A stretch of 64,000 nt of DNA from UMGS1958 sp045542415 (GCA_045542415.1 JAZQKZ010000099.1:1-64000); one strand, 5' to 3'; positions 1-8,794 are shown, counted from the first letter of the stretch. Numbers and translations: made by a program. The notes: generated from the letters alone by a model not told the origin.

Positions 1-254
1 CCTACGTCAGCAAATGGTTTAGCCTCGTTTTAATTGATTGAATTTTTTGGTAAAGCGCAGCGGGAGATTTTAAAGAGGGAGGGGCGTCCCCTCTTTAACG
101 GCACTCTTTTGCTGACTTTTCTGCTGCTGTAGGCAGAAAAGTCAGTAGGGGTTATAGCAAAAAATCAAATCATACCAAAGTCTGCAAGGGGACAAAGTCC
201 CCTCCAATGTCGCAAGGATAAGTGCTAACTAATACATACATAAACCATAATTTA
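1..254. repeat. Dispersed repeat, left edge cut by window
   Basis: This stretch is a near-identical copy, roughly 90% by eye, of 33642-33896. It contains three inverted repeats that could fold: TAAAGAGG/CCTCTTTA near 72-99, CTTTTCTGC/GCAGAAAAG near 116-140, and GGGGAC/GTCCCC near 188-202. It ends in TAAACCATAATTTA at 241-254, the same end motif as the complete element at 33367-33896. The rest of the element lies beyond the left edge. There is no coding capacity, so a non-autonomous (MITE-like) repeat or a long REP-type element is the best reading. The 57 bases after it hold a weak hairpin just downstream of mntP. Confidence 0.75.
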
Positions 255-311
255 CACAACAATCCAACCACACAATAAAAGGGAATGTCAATGCAACATC
301 CCCCTTGAGTC

Positions 312-854
312 TTAAAACATAGCTTTAATTCCAATAATAATAAGAATTATACCGCCTAAAACCTCTGCACGGTCTCCGAGTGTTTCACCCAATTTATTGC
401 CTATGACCTGTGCTACCATGCTGAGAATAAATGTAGTAACGGCGATGATTGGTGCGGCTGTGAAAATAGGCGCACCACTTGCTGCAAAGGAAACACCTAC
501 GGCGAAAGCGTCAATACTTGTTGCGATTGCCTGGAAAACCAAAAACTTCAGCGTCAGCTCCTTTTGAGTTGTACCCTCTTCGGGCGATAAGCCCTCGCGA
601 ATCATATTTACGCCGATAAATCCGAGAATGATAAGGGCAATCGGTCCTGACCATTTGTTTATGATATCCGCAAACAAGCTGCCGAGGAAAAAGCCTGCCA
701 CAGGCATCATTCCCTGAAATAATCCGAAAGCAACGGGCATTGAAAGCTTTTTTGCGGCATTGAGATTTGTATATACCATAGAGCTCGAAAGACAGACTGC
801 AAATGCGTCCATGCTTAAAGCAACTCCGATGAGTAAAATTTCTATAAGTGACAT
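312..854 (-). CDS. mntP: Putative manganese efflux pump MntP
   Basis: A 180-residue membrane protein of the MntP family, which exports Mn2+ across the cytoplasmic membrane. It has about six hydrophobic segments arranged as two related halves. Each half carries the family's Asp-containing motif, LSMDAFAV near residue 16 and TSIDAFAVG near residue 114, and these acidic residues are expected to bind the metal in the membrane. The length matches the family (about 180-190). The start is set by AAAGGAG placed 7 bases upstream. It stands alone, with its own promoter at 888-916 and a leader of only about 30 bases, so the Mn2+ riboswitch (yybP-ykoY) often found ahead of mntP is absent here. Confidence 0.93.
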   Translation of the reverse strand: MSLIEILLIGVALSMDAFAVCLSSSMVYTNLNAAKKLSMPVAFGLFQGMMPVAGFFLGSLFADIINKWSGPIALIILGFIGVNMIREGLSPEEGTTQKELTLKFLVFQAIATSIDAFAVGVSFAASGAPIFTAAPIIAVTTFILSMVAQVIGNKLGETLGDRAEVLGGIILIIIGIKAMF

Positions 855-887
855 GAAAGTTCTCCTTTAAGCTGTCATAATAATAGA

Positions 888-916
888 ATTATATCACATA
901 TAACAGGGAATGTCCA
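888..916 (-). promoter_or_regulatory. Sigma-A-type promoter of mntP
   Basis: On the minus strand TGGACA (916-911) and TATAAT (893-888) are separated by 17 bases, and the start codon follows about 34 bases after the -10 box. Confidence 0.65.
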
Positions 917-1116
917 TCATTTTTGGAAATTTGTTCACAAAAAAGACACAAAATATAAAAAAAGTTTAAAAGTAAAACGTTTTTTCTTCATATTTATATG
1001 TTATAATACTTAGTATAAGATAAAATTAGTAATATATTGAGATTTATCATCATATACATATATAACAGGAATGCGTTGTGAATGCGACGTACAACACAAC
1101 TGAGGAGGATTAGAAA

Positions 1117-1803
1117 ATGGATGTTACAAATAATCAGACAGAAATTATGGGCGTGATTAAGGATGAATTTAGTCTGAATCACGAAATTTACGCAGAAAAG
1201 TTTTATACGTTTACTCTTGAGGTACCACGCTTGAGCGGTACATATGATGATATCCGGGTTATGATTTCGGAGCGTCTGATTATGGACGGTGAGTACAGTG
1301 TCGGAGACAGCGTTGTTGTGGCAGGACAGTTCCGTTCATATAACAACACCGAAGAGGGGGCAAATAAGCTTGTTTTAACGGTATTTGCAAAGGATATAAT
1401 GCACTGCGAGGAGGAGATAAAGAATCCAAACCGACTTTATCTTAACGGCTACATATGCAAGGCACCTGTTTACCGTACAACTCCGTTCGGCAGAGAGATT
1501 ACGGATTTACTGCTTGCAGTGAACCGAAGCTATAATAAATCTGACTATATCCCTGTTATTGCATGGGGCAGAAATGCACGGTATGCGAAAAATCTTGCAG
1601 TAGGCGAAAATGTGAGAATATGGGGAAGAATACAGTCGAGAAATTATCAGAAGCGTCTGAGTGAAGAGGAAGTAGTAACAAAGACTGCGTATGAGGTTTC
1701 GGTGAACCGTCTTGAGCTTGTCGGTGACGACAGTGACGATTCGGATATAGGAATCGGTGAAAGTGCATTTGACGTAAGGATTCCGGAAATGATTGAAGAA
1801 TAA
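1117..1803 (+). CDS. Single-stranded DNA-binding (OB-fold) protein, tandem type
   Basis: A 228-residue protein. Its second half (about residues 105-205) reads as an SSB OB-fold, with the recognisable run NGYICKAPVYRTTPFGREI, then LAVNRSY, YIPVIAWGRNA and VRIWGRIQSR. The first half (about 10-100) also looks like an OB-fold, with two beta-rich segments ending in VVVAGQFRSY. The C-terminus is acidic (DDSDDSD) but does not end in the DDDIPF-type tip of replicative SSB, so this is a paralogue rather than the housekeeping Ssb. A role in DNA repair or recombination is inference. AGGAGG lies 8-9 bases before the ATG. It is transcribed alone and followed by a hairpin at 1808-1830. Confidence 0.82.
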   Translation: MDVTNNQTEIMGVIKDEFSLNHEIYAEKFYTFTLEVPRLSGTYDDIRVMISERLIMDGEYSVGDSVVVAGQFRSYNNTEEGANKLVLTVFAKDIMHCEEEIKNPNRLYLNGYICKAPVYRTTPFGREITDLLLAVNRSYNKSDYIPVIAWGRNARYAKNLAVGENVRIWGRIQSRNYQKRLSEEEVVTKTAYEVSVNRLELVGDDSDDSDIGIGESAFDVRIPEMIEE

Positions 1804-1807
1804 GTAT

Positions 1808-1834
1808 GAGGGTGCTGTTTGGGCACCCTCTTTA
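1808..1834 (+). terminator. Terminator after the SSB-like gene
   Basis: GAGGGTGC (1808-1815) and GCACCCTC (1823-1830) form an 8-bp stem with a 7-base loop. It is followed by only three Ts, so it is a modest terminator. Confidence 0.55.
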
Positions 1835-1835
1835 C

Positions 1836-1864
1836 TTGACTATACGGAAAATTTATGATATACT
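1836..1864 (+). promoter_or_regulatory. Promoter of the M16 peptidase gene
   Basis: TTGACT at 1836-1841 and TATACT at 1859-1864 are spaced by 17 bases, just after the preceding hairpin. Confidence 0.7.
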
Positions 1865-1891
1865 GATGAAAATAAAGAAATGGAGAAGAAT

Positions 1892-3142
1892 ATGTATATA
1901 CATAAAACACTGTCAAACGGAATTCGTGTTGTGGCGGAAAAAATAGACTACCTGAAATCGGTATCAATCGGTGTGTGGGTGGGTAACGGCTCAAGGTACG
2001 AAAAAAAGCATGAAAACGGAATATCGCATTTTATTGAGCATATGCTTTTTAAGGGCAGCGAAAAAAGAACTGCGGCGGAAATTGCAGGTGCGATGGATGC
2101 AGTGGGCGGTCAGATAAACGCATTTACTGCAAGGGAATATACATGCTTTTATACGAAAACTCTCGATGCACATGCAGAGCTGGCAATGGATGTCCTTGCT
2201 GATATGATTATCAAGCCGACTCTTGACGCACATGACATGGAGCTTGAAAAAAGAGTTATTGCAGAAGAAATCAGCATGTATGAGGATGCTCCGGAGGAGC
2301 TGGTATATGACCTGTATTACGAGGCGGTATGGGGAGATACCTCGATGGGACGTACTGTCCTCGGAACAGAGGCAACTCTCAAAGCTATGACTCCTGATAT
2401 GATGCGTGCATATATGCGTGAGCATTATACAACGAATAATATTATAATTTCCGTTTCGGGAAATTTTGACGATAAATTCTTTGATGATCTTGAAAGGTAT
2501 TTCGGAATATATAAAATCAATTCATCAAAGCCGGAACTTGAGGCGGCAGAGTTTAAAAGTGGTCATATTATCCGCACTAAGGATATTGAGCAGGTGCAGC
2601 TTGTGGTTGGCTTCAGGGGAATTGATATTATGGACGAGGCGGCATATCCGCTGCTTGTGTTCAATAATGTTTTCGGCTGCGGAATGTCATCGAGGCTTTT
2701 CCAGAATATAAGGGAAAAGGAGGGACTGGTATATTCGGTCGGTGCAGGACACAGTGCATATATCAATACCGGAACCTTTGATATAAGTGCAGGAATGAAT
2801 CCGCAGAACCTTGAGAGAGTGTGTGAGCTTATCGGTAAGGAAATAAAGAGGATTAAGCGTGATAAGCTGACAGCTGAGGAAGTGGCACGCGCAAAGGAAA
2901 TGCTTAAAGGAAATTACATACTCAGCTATGAGAGTACAGGAGCAAGAATGCAAAGTGCAGGACGTTCGCTTTTGCTTGATAAGCCGATATATACTCAGGA
3001 GGAGGCACTTGCCAAGATTGACGGTGTTAATACCGACAGTGTTGCGGATATCATAGACAGGGTTCTTGATGAGAGCACTATTTCAACTGCAATAGTGGGT
3101 CCGGTAGAAAAGGCTGATGCGGCAGGGATTATTCTGGGATAG
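1892..3142 (+). CDS. M16 (pitrilysin/insulinase) family zinc peptidase
   Basis: About 416 residues. The inverted zinc motif HxxEH appears as HFIEH near residue 48, with the third metal ligand expected in the downstream segment EKRVIAEEISMYED. The N-terminal peptidase_M16 domain (to about 165) is followed by the inactive C-terminal half (about 170-345), as in single-chain bacterial processing-peptidase homologues such as B. subtilis MlpA/YmxG. Two starts are possible. The ATG at 1892 has GGAG six bases upstream and gives the family-typical MYIHKTLSNGIRVV, so it is preferred over the ATG at 1880, which lacks a clear ribosome site. It is a lone gene with its own promoter. The substrate is not evident from the sequence. 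Confidence 0.9.
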   Translation: MYIHKTLSNGIRVVAEKIDYLKSVSIGVWVGNGSRYEKKHENGISHFIEHMLFKGSEKRTAAEIAGAMDAVGGQINAFTAREYTCFYTKTLDAHAELAMDVLADMIIKPTLDAHDMELEKRVIAEEISMYEDAPEELVYDLYYEAVWGDTSMGRTVLGTEATLKAMTPDMMRAYMREHYTTNNIIISVSGNFDDKFFDDLERYFGIYKINSSKPELEAAEFKSGHIIRTKDIEQVQLVVGFRGIDIMDEAAYPLLVFNNVFGCGMSSRLFQNIREKEGLVYSVGAGHSAYINTGTFDISAGMNPQNLERVCELIGKEIKRIKRDKLTAEEVARAKEMLKGNYILSYESTGARMQSAGRSLLLDKPIYTQEEALAKIDGVNTDSVADIIDRVLDESTISTAIVGPVEKADAAGIILG

Positions 3143-3210
3143 TGCAGGGATATATTTGGTACAGTAGAAGTTAAAAAACGAATTTATTGTAAAAAAAATC
3201 GTAAAAACAC

Positions 3211-3238
3211 TTGCATTATTAATTATTTTTGATATAAT
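3211..3238 (+). promoter_or_regulatory. Promoter of ireB
   Basis: TTGCAT (3211-3216) and TATAAT (3233-3238) have a 16-base spacer, and the ireB start lies 34 bases downstream. Confidence 0.65.
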
Positions 3239-3271
3239 ATAGTTAAATAGGATAAAGAAAGGATGATTGTG

Positions 3272-3523
3272 ATGGGCTTTGATGATACAATGAAAATCAA
3301 CATCGAGTTTGACAAGTCACGGGAAGTAAAGGAGATAGTGACAAGTGTTTATGAGTCACTTAAGGTAAAGGGATATGATCCGATAAGCCAGATTGTGGGT
3401 TATATTCTTTCAGGCGATCCGACCTACATAACAAGTTATGGCGGTGCGAGAGGTATGATCGTAAAAATTGAGCGTGACGAGCTTCTTGAAGAGGTTGTTA
3501 AGAAGTATATTGAAACGCTGTAA
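3272..3523 (+). CDS. ireB: IreB family regulatory phosphoprotein (UPF0297)
   Basis: An 83-residue protein of the IreB/UPF0297 family. In Enterococcus it is a substrate of the PASTA kinase IreK and restrains cephalosporin resistance. The family core YDPISQIVGYILSGDPTYI is intact. The ATG at 3272 gives the family-typical N-terminus MGFDDT with a Thr at position 6, near the Thr residues phosphorylated in E. faecalis IreB. An ATG at 3263 is in frame but sits against the ribosome site (AAAGGA), so 3272 is preferred. In many Clostridia ireB lies with alaS, ruvX and a DUF1292 gene; here it stands alone between the M16 peptidase and lgt. Confidence 0.93.
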   Translation: MGFDDTMKINIEFDKSREVKEIVTSVYESLKVKGYDPISQIVGYILSGDPTYITSYGGARGMIVKIERDELLEEVVKKYIETL

Positions 3524-3554
3524 GAACAGCTAAAACAAAATTTTACGGTAATAA

Positions 3555-3585
3555 AAATTCCCGGTCAAGTCCGGGAATTTTTTTT
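3555..3585. terminator. Bidirectional terminator between ireB and lgt
   Basis: ATTCCCGG (3557-3564) and CCGGGAAT (3571-3578) make a strong stem. It is followed by eight Ts on the plus strand and by a T-rich run on the minus strand. It serves the convergent ireB and lgt, and the last codons of lgt lie inside it. Confidence 0.85.
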
Positions 3586-4359
3586 GTGTCTTGTCAAAAC
3601 CACCGCACCTGCGACAGCGACTATAATACCGACTAACGCTACTATCTGCGAGATACCTAAAACGCCGGGTATTGCATATAAAATATACTCCGGGTCACGC
3701 ATTCCCTCAAGGAATAAGCGTCCCAATGAATACCAGCCTACATAGAAGCAGACAACCTGACCGTCTGCTTTTTTGTGTTTTCTGAAAAGTATGAGAAGTA
3801 TAAGTCCCAATACATTCCATAACGATTCGTATAAAAACAGCGGATGCACAGATGCTGCTCCGTTTATTGACATACCCCAGGGAAGTGAGGTGGTGCCGCC
3901 GTAAACCTCTGTGTTTACAAAGTTACCCCATCGTCCGACGGCCTGGCCTATAAACAGTCCCGGACAGCATACGTCAAATACATTCAGTATGTTGAGCTTA
4001 GTTATGCGGCAATAAATTGCGGTTGATATGAATGCGGCAATAATACCTCCGTAAATGGCGAGTCCGCCGTTCCATATCTGAAATACCTCCCATATGCTGT
4101 CAAACTCGTCAAGTGCAAACAATACATAATATATTCTTGCACCGATGATTCCTGCTATCAGTCCGATTGTTGCGATGTCCCATACGTTTTCGGGTTTTAC
4201 TCCGTACTTTTTGCAGTCACGGATTACAAAAAGTATTGCAAGCAGAAAGCCTGTTAAAATTATTACGGCATACCAGAAAACAGGTTTGTCACCGATTGAA
4301 AATGCAATCGGTGATATGTTTAATGAAATTCCCATTTCCGGAAAAGATATATTATTCAT
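3565..4359 (-). CDS. lgt: Prolipoprotein diacylglyceryl transferase
   Basis: A 264-residue integral membrane enzyme that transfers diacylglycerol from phosphatidylglycerol to the lipobox Cys of prolipoproteins, the first step of lipoprotein maturation. The Lgt signature is present as GRWGNFVNTEVYG near residues 140-152, followed by HPLFLYES near 176 and about seven hydrophobic segments. A strong AGGAGG precedes the ATG. It begins 12 bases after the tex stop, so tex and lgt form one minus-strand operon. The C-terminus (TRHKKNSRT) runs into the terminator stem at 3555-3585. Confidence 0.95.
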   Translation of the reverse strand: MNNISFPEMGISLNISPIAFSIGDKPVFWYAVIILTGFLLAILFVIRDCKKYGVKPENVWDIATIGLIAGIIGARIYYVLFALDEFDSIWEVFQIWNGGLAIYGGIIAAFISTAIYCRITKLNILNVFDVCCPGLFIGQAVGRWGNFVNTEVYGGTTSLPWGMSINGAASVHPLFLYESLWNVLGLILLILFRKHKKADGQVVCFYVGWYSLGRLFLEGMRDPEYILYAIPGVLGISQIVALVGIIVAVAGAVVLTRHKKNSRT

Positions 4360-4371
4360 ACATAGCCTCCT

Positions 4372-6543
4372 TTATACGGATTTCATGGATAATGATATTC
4401 TCTGTTTCTTTGAGTCAACCTCAAGTACCTTTACCTTTACGACATCGCCTACCGAAAGAACCTCTGACGGATGTTTTATAAACTTATCACATATCTGTGA
4501 TATATGAACAAGTCCGTCCTGATGTACTCCAATATCGATGAATGCACCGAAGTCGATTACGTTTCTTACGGTACCCGTAAGAACCATGTCCGGTTTTAAA
4601 TCCTCCATTGAAAGTAAATCGGAACGAAGCACTGGCTGCGGAAGCTCCTCTCTGGGGTCTCTGCCTCTCTTTAAAAGGCTGTCAACTATATCTCTCAATG
4701 TAATAACGCCGACTCCAAGCTCTTCGGCAAGAATGTCTGCTTCCTTGCCCTTGATTTTATCCTTGATTCCGTCAAGCTTACCCTGTGCGGCATCGTTCTC
4801 GCTGTAGCCGAGCTTCTTTAAAAGCTCCTTTGCAGCACTGTAGCTTTCGGGGTGGACAGAGGTGTTGTCAAGCATCTCCTTTCCGTCTGCTATACGCATA
4901 AAGCCTGCACACTGCTCAAATGCTTTTGCACCGAGCTTGGGAACCTTCAGTAAATCCTTTCTTGTGTTGAATTTACCGTTTTCTTCACGGTATGTGGTTA
5001 TATTTTTTGCGACTGTTTTATTTATTCCCGCAACATATGCAAGTAATGACGGTGATGCTGTGTTTAAGTCAACGCCGACATTGTTAACACAGCTTTCAAC
5101 TACGCCGCCAAGTGCTTCGCCGAGACGTTTTTTGTTCATATCGTGCTGATACTGTCCGACACCTATTGACTGCGGATCAATTTTTACAAGCTCCGCCAGC
5201 GGATCCTGCACGCGTCTGGCAATTGAAACAGCACTTCTTAATGCTACATCATAATCCGGAAATTCCTCGCTCGCAAGCTTTGATGCACTGTAAACTGAAG
5301 CTCCTGCCTCGTTGGTCATGATATAGCATACCTTGCGGTCAAGCTCCTTTAACAGGTCAGAAATAAATATTTCGGACTCCTTTGAAGCAGTACCGTTACC
5401 GATTGAAACGAGCGTAACGCTGTTACGTTCAATCATTGCAGTAAGATATTTTTTTGCTTTATCCTTGTCGTGGATGGGAAGTGTGCAATACACAATTCCT
5501 GTGTCAAGTACCTTACCTGTCTCGTCAACGACAGCGGTTTTACAGCCCGTACGATAGCCGGGGTCGAAGCCCAATACAACGTGTCCTTTAATCGGGGGAG
5601 TGAGCAGAAGTCCCGACAAATTCTGGTTAAATACCTTGATTGAAGCCTCCTGAGCCTCTTCGGTAAGGTCAGCACGGATTTCATTCTCGATTGACGGAGC
5701 AATCAGACGCTTGTACGCATCCTCAGCTGCATTTTTTACATAAACGGTAGAGGGAGCTTCACGTTTTGGTGTGAGCATACGGTGAAGATAGTTAAATATC
5801 TCCGTTTCGTTCATTTCAAGCTTAACGGTAAGATATCCCTCACGCTCGCCTCGGTTTACGGCAAGCAAACGGTGATTTGCGAGCTTTGAAAGCGGCTCTG
5901 AAAAATCGTAATAATTAGAATATACGCTGTCCTCCTCAGCTTTGTCCTTTGTAACCTTTGTCACCATAACTGCTTTCCGGCGTGTGACATGTCTGATGTG
6001 CTTGCGGAAATCGGCATTATCGCTGATTTCTTCGGCGATTATATCCATTGCGCCCTGCAAAGCGTCCTCTGTTGTTTCAACACCTTTTTCAATATCGATA
6101 AAACCAAGTGCCGCATCCTCCGGATTGACACTGTAATCCTGCTTTAATATAAGCTTTGCAAGATCTTCAAGTCCCTTTTCTCGTGCAATGGTTGCACGGG
6201 TGCGTCTCTTGGGACGGTAGGGGCGGTAAATGTCTTCTATTTCCGAAAGAGTAACAGCATTTGCAATGGCTGCTTCTATTTCGGGAGTGAGCTTGTCCTG
6301 CTCGCCGATAAGGCGAATTACCTCACCTCTTCTCGCTTCAAGGGCACGGAGAGATGTGAGCTTGTCCGAAAAGGCTCTGAGTACTTCGTCACTGAGTGAG
6401 CCTGTCTTTTCCTTACGGTAACGTGCAATAAAAGGAACTGTGTTTCCCTCGTCAAGTAATGCAACGGTGTTTTCTACCTGCCATTTCTGTATTTTGAATT
6501 CATCTGCAAGCAATTCATTGATTTTTGAATTTGTATCTGCCAT
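4372..6543 (-). CDS. tex: Tex family RNA-binding transcription accessory protein
   Basis: A 723-residue Tex homologue. The order of parts follows the family: an N-terminal helical region, a YqgF/RuvX-like domain starting near GFDPGYRTGCKTAVVD (about residues 325-340), tandem helix-hairpin-helix segments (around 480-560, including LAYVAGINKTVAKNI and LLKVPKLGAKAFEQCAG), and a C-terminal S1 domain from about 645 (TGTVRNVIDFGAFIDIGVHQ). Tex binds RNA and contacts the transcription machinery, and its exact task in Clostridia is unsettled. GGAGGAAATAACACAA precedes the ATG. It is followed directly by lgt. Confidence 0.95.
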   Translation of the reverse strand: MADTNSKINELLADEFKIQKWQVENTVALLDEGNTVPFIARYRKEKTGSLSDEVLRAFSDKLTSLRALEARRGEVIRLIGEQDKLTPEIEAAIANAVTLSEIEDIYRPYRPKRRTRATIAREKGLEDLAKLILKQDYSVNPEDAALGFIDIEKGVETTEDALQGAMDIIAEEISDNADFRKHIRHVTRRKAVMVTKVTKDKAEEDSVYSNYYDFSEPLSKLANHRLLAVNRGEREGYLTVKLEMNETEIFNYLHRMLTPKREAPSTVYVKNAAEDAYKRLIAPSIENEIRADLTEEAQEASIKVFNQNLSGLLLTPPIKGHVVLGFDPGYRTGCKTAVVDETGKVLDTGIVYCTLPIHDKDKAKKYLTAMIERNSVTLVSIGNGTASKESEIFISDLLKELDRKVCYIMTNEAGASVYSASKLASEEFPDYDVALRSAVSIARRVQDPLAELVKIDPQSIGVGQYQHDMNKKRLGEALGGVVESCVNNVGVDLNTASPSLLAYVAGINKTVAKNITTYREENGKFNTRKDLLKVPKLGAKAFEQCAGFMRIADGKEMLDNTSVHPESYSAAKELLKKLGYSENDAAQGKLDGIKDKIKGKEADILAEELGVGVITLRDIVDSLLKRGRDPREELPQPVLRSDLLSMEDLKPDMVLTGTVRNVIDFGAFIDIGVHQDGLVHISQICDKFIKHPSEVLSVGDVVKVKVLEVDSKKQRISLSMKSV

Positions 6544-6690
6544 TTGTGTTATTTCCTCCGATAATGCAAAATATACAATTATTTTCCATATAATTATACA
6601 TCATTTCCGGAGATTTTACAAGAATAAATTTCTTAACAAAAAAGTTGATAGATTGTAAACGAATTGTAATAATTATTTTGTAAAAATATA

Positions 6691-6719
6691 TTGCCTTTTT
6701 TGTAATTTTAGAGTAAAAT
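6691..6719 (+). promoter_or_regulatory. Promoter of the mra/dcw operon
   Basis: TTGCCT (6691-6696) and TAAAAT (6714-6719) have a 17-base spacer. The predicted start, near 6726, sits directly before the MraZ box array at 6729-6763. Confidence 0.65.
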
Positions 6720-6728
6720 AATTGTATT

Positions 6729-6763
6729 AGGAGTGAAATGGAGCGATTTGGAGCGAAATTGAG
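6729..6763 (+). promoter_or_regulatory. MraZ operator: direct repeats at exact 10-bp period
   Basis: The units AGGAG (6729), TGGAG (6739), TGGAG (6749) and a weaker TTGAG (6759) recur at exactly 10-bp spacing just downstream of the -10 box. Known MraZ operators are TGGGN units separated by 5 bases, which is the same period. The position next to the promoter of the operon that encodes MraZ fits autorepression. The GGAG core instead of GGG is a local variant. Confidence 0.75.
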
Positions 6764-6829
6764 GACAGCGAATCCAAATGCTCCGTTTTGGGATGCTGAA
6801 AAAAATTTTAACCGAAGGGAGTGATATAC

Positions 6830-7273
6830 ATGACGTTTTTTGTGGATGAGTATGACAGACAGCTTGACGAGAGCGGCAGAATTATTTTGCCGTCGAAAAT
6901 CCGCAAGGAAGTGGGCGAAAACATGTATATCACTCGTGCCCCTTTGGAGGAGTGTCTGCACCTATATACTGAGGAGGCGTGGGGTGAGCTTTCTGAAAAG
7001 GCTAAAAAGCTCCCGACAACAACTGACCCGAATGCTGCTGCGTTTGTAAGAGTGTTTTTCGGTAAGGCATCCTTGGTAAAAGTGGATAAACAGGGAAGAA
7101 TAGCAATTGCACAAAAGCATATAAAATATGCAGGTCTCAAGCGTGACACAGTACTTGTGGGTGCGAATACGAGACTTGAGCTTTGGGACAGTGAGAAGTG
7201 GGAGTCATATCAGGACGGACTTGCGGATAATGTTGTTGTAGAAGGAATCCTGAAGTATGATCTCGGAATATGA
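6830..7273 (+). CDS. mraZ: Division/cell wall cluster transcriptional repressor MraZ
   Basis: A 147-residue SpoVT/AbrB-fold DNA-binding protein that represses its own dcw operon. The first MraZ repeat has the signature SGRIILPSKIR (residues 15-25). The second (KQGRIAIAQKHIKYA, near 88-102) keeps GR but lacks the usual LPxxLR. The ATG at 6830 is favoured because GAAGGGAG lies at the right distance; a GTG at 6821 is in frame but overlaps that site. First gene of the operon, 7 bases before rsmH, with its likely operator at 6729-6763. Confidence 0.94.
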   Translation: MTFFVDEYDRQLDESGRIILPSKIRKEVGENMYITRAPLEECLHLYTEEAWGELSEKAKKLPTTTDPNAAAFVRVFFGKASLVKVDKQGRIAIAQKHIKYAGLKRDTVLVGANTRLELWDSEKWESYQDGLADNVVVEGILKYDLGI

Positions 7274-7280
7274 GGTAGGT

Positions 7281-8219
7281 ATGGAATTTAAGCATATATC
7301 GGTGCTTCTTGAGGAAAGCGTAAGATATCTCCGTGCGGAAGAGGGAGGTATTTTTGCGGACGGAACACTTGGAGGCGGAGGACATTCCAACCTTATACTG
7401 TCAAAAAGCAATGATTCGCGTCTTATCGGTATTGATCAGGATATCGAGGCGATTGGTGCGGCAAGGAAAAGGCTTGAAAAGTACGGCGACAGGGTGAGCT
7501 ATGTCAACAGGAATTTCAGCGAGATAAAGGCAATACTTGAAGAGCTGGGTGTTGATAAGCTTGACGGAGCTGTTATCGATCTTGGGGTAAGCTCGTATCA
7601 GCTTGATAATGCTGACAGGGGCTTTTCCTACATGCACGATGCACCGTTGGATATGCGAATGGACAGACGCAGGGCGTTAAGTGCGTATGAGGTTGTCAAT
7701 TCGTACAGTGTTGAAGAGCTTACAGGGATTTTTTACGAATACGGAGAGGAAAAGTGGTCTAAGCGTATAGCAGAGTTTATCGGTGAACGGAGAGCGGACA
7801 AGCCGATAGAAACTACATACGAGCTTGTGGAAATTATTAAGGCTGCGATTCCGAAAAGTGCCCGTCTTGAGGGCGGACATCCTGCAAAAAGGGTGTTTCA
7901 GGCGATTCGTATAGAGGTAAACGGAGAATTAAAAATACTTGAAGCGGCTCTTCGTGACTTTGCATCATCAATCCGACCGGGAGGAAGACTTGCGGTAATA
8001 ACCTTCCATTCGTTAGAGGACAGATTGGTGAAGAAAACCTTTGCATCGCTGGCACAAGGCTGTACATGCCCGAAAGGATTTCCGGTATGTGTGTGCGGAA
8101 ATAAGCCTGTGGCAAAGGTGATTACAAGAAAGCCGATACTTCCGTCGAGGGACGAGCTTGACGAAAACTCACGTTCAAAGAGTGCAAAGCTCAGAGTAAT
8201 AGAAGTATTGGATAATTAA
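7281..8219 (+). CDS. rsmH: 16S rRNA (cytosine-1402-N4)-methyltransferase RsmH (MraW)
   Basis: About 312 residues. It uses S-adenosylmethionine to methylate N4 of C1402 in the P-site region of 16S rRNA. The SAM-binding motif is FADGTLGGGGHS (about residues 26-37), and the family's C-terminal run ITFHSLEDRLVKK is intact. The ATG at 7281 has GAGG five bases upstream and gives MEFKHISVLLEE, the common MraW start; in-frame codons from 7257 overlap mraZ and are less likely. Second gene of the dcw operon. Confidence 0.95.
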   Translation: MEFKHISVLLEESVRYLRAEEGGIFADGTLGGGGHSNLILSKSNDSRLIGIDQDIEAIGAARKRLEKYGDRVSYVNRNFSEIKAILEELGVDKLDGAVIDLGVSSYQLDNADRGFSYMHDAPLDMRMDRRRALSAYEVVNSYSVEELTGIFYEYGEEKWSKRIAEFIGERRADKPIETTYELVEIIKAAIPKSARLEGGHPAKRVFQAIRIEVNGELKILEAALRDFASSIRPGGRLAVITFHSLEDRLVKKTFASLAQGCTCPKGFPVCVCGNKPVAKVITRKPILPSRDELDENSRSKSAKLRVIEVLDN

Positions 8220-8299
8220 AAAGGTATAGGGTAAAAGGGTCGGAATAAGTGAATTTAATGATTACCGGTTGGGGAAAACCGGGAAAGGGAGATTAAAAA

Positions 8300-8794
8300 G
8301 TGTATTATTACGGAAACCTGGCATATAAAGATGACTATCCGCCCGAAGTTGAGAGGAAAAGGAAGAGCAGCGCCAATAATGCGCCGAAAAGGAACAACAG
8401 GCAGATGGCGAACAGAAAAATAAATTTTTGGAGAATTACGGCGATATTGACCCTGGCTTTGGCTGCCGGCTTTATGATTTCTCAGTATGTGGCAGTACAT
8501 GAATCAAGGTCTGTGATAGAGAAGCTTGAAAAAAAGCTCAGGGAAGAAGAGGCTGCAACCTCGCAGAAGACATTTGAGCTGGAAAGAAGTGTAAATCTTT
8601 CGGAAATAGAAAAGGAAGCGACAACAAGACTCGGCATGCAGCGTCCCGAAAAATATCAGATGATATACATAAACGTACCGCAGGAGGATGTGACAAATGC
8701 TACATCCGGTGAGGTAGAGGGCTTTGGAAATATGATGAAAACATTGCTGAGCGAAGCGGGAAGTAATATAGTTGAATTTTTCAGCATAAAATAA
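8300..8794 (+). CDS. ftsL: FtsL-like septum protein
   Basis: A 164-residue bitopic membrane protein. A Lys/Arg/Asn-rich cytoplasmic N-terminus (1-44) is followed by one transmembrane helix (about 45-65). Next comes a coiled-coil stretch (about 68-105, with EKLEKKLREEE) and a conserved-looking ATRLGMQRPEKYQMIYI segment, as in FtsL/YllD proteins of Firmicutes. FtsL acts with DivIC/FtsB and DivIB to activate septal peptidoglycan synthesis. Primary identity with FtsL is low, as usual for this family, so the call rests on topology plus position between rsmH and the septal PBP. The start is GTG with GGGAG upstream. Confidence 0.85.
   Translation: MYYYGNLAYKDDYPPEVERKRKSSANNAPKRNNRQMANRKINFWRITAILTLALAAGFMISQYVAVHESRSVIEKLEKKLREEEAATSQKTFELERSVNLSEIEKEATTRLGMQRPEKYQMIYINVPQEDVTNATSGEVEGFGNMMKTLLSEAGSNIVEFFSIK

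Noticed and set aside
888..1000. Mn2+ riboswitch (yybP-ykoY) upstream of mntP
   Set aside because: The promoter lies about 35 bases from the start codon, leaving no room, and the conserved loops are not seen.
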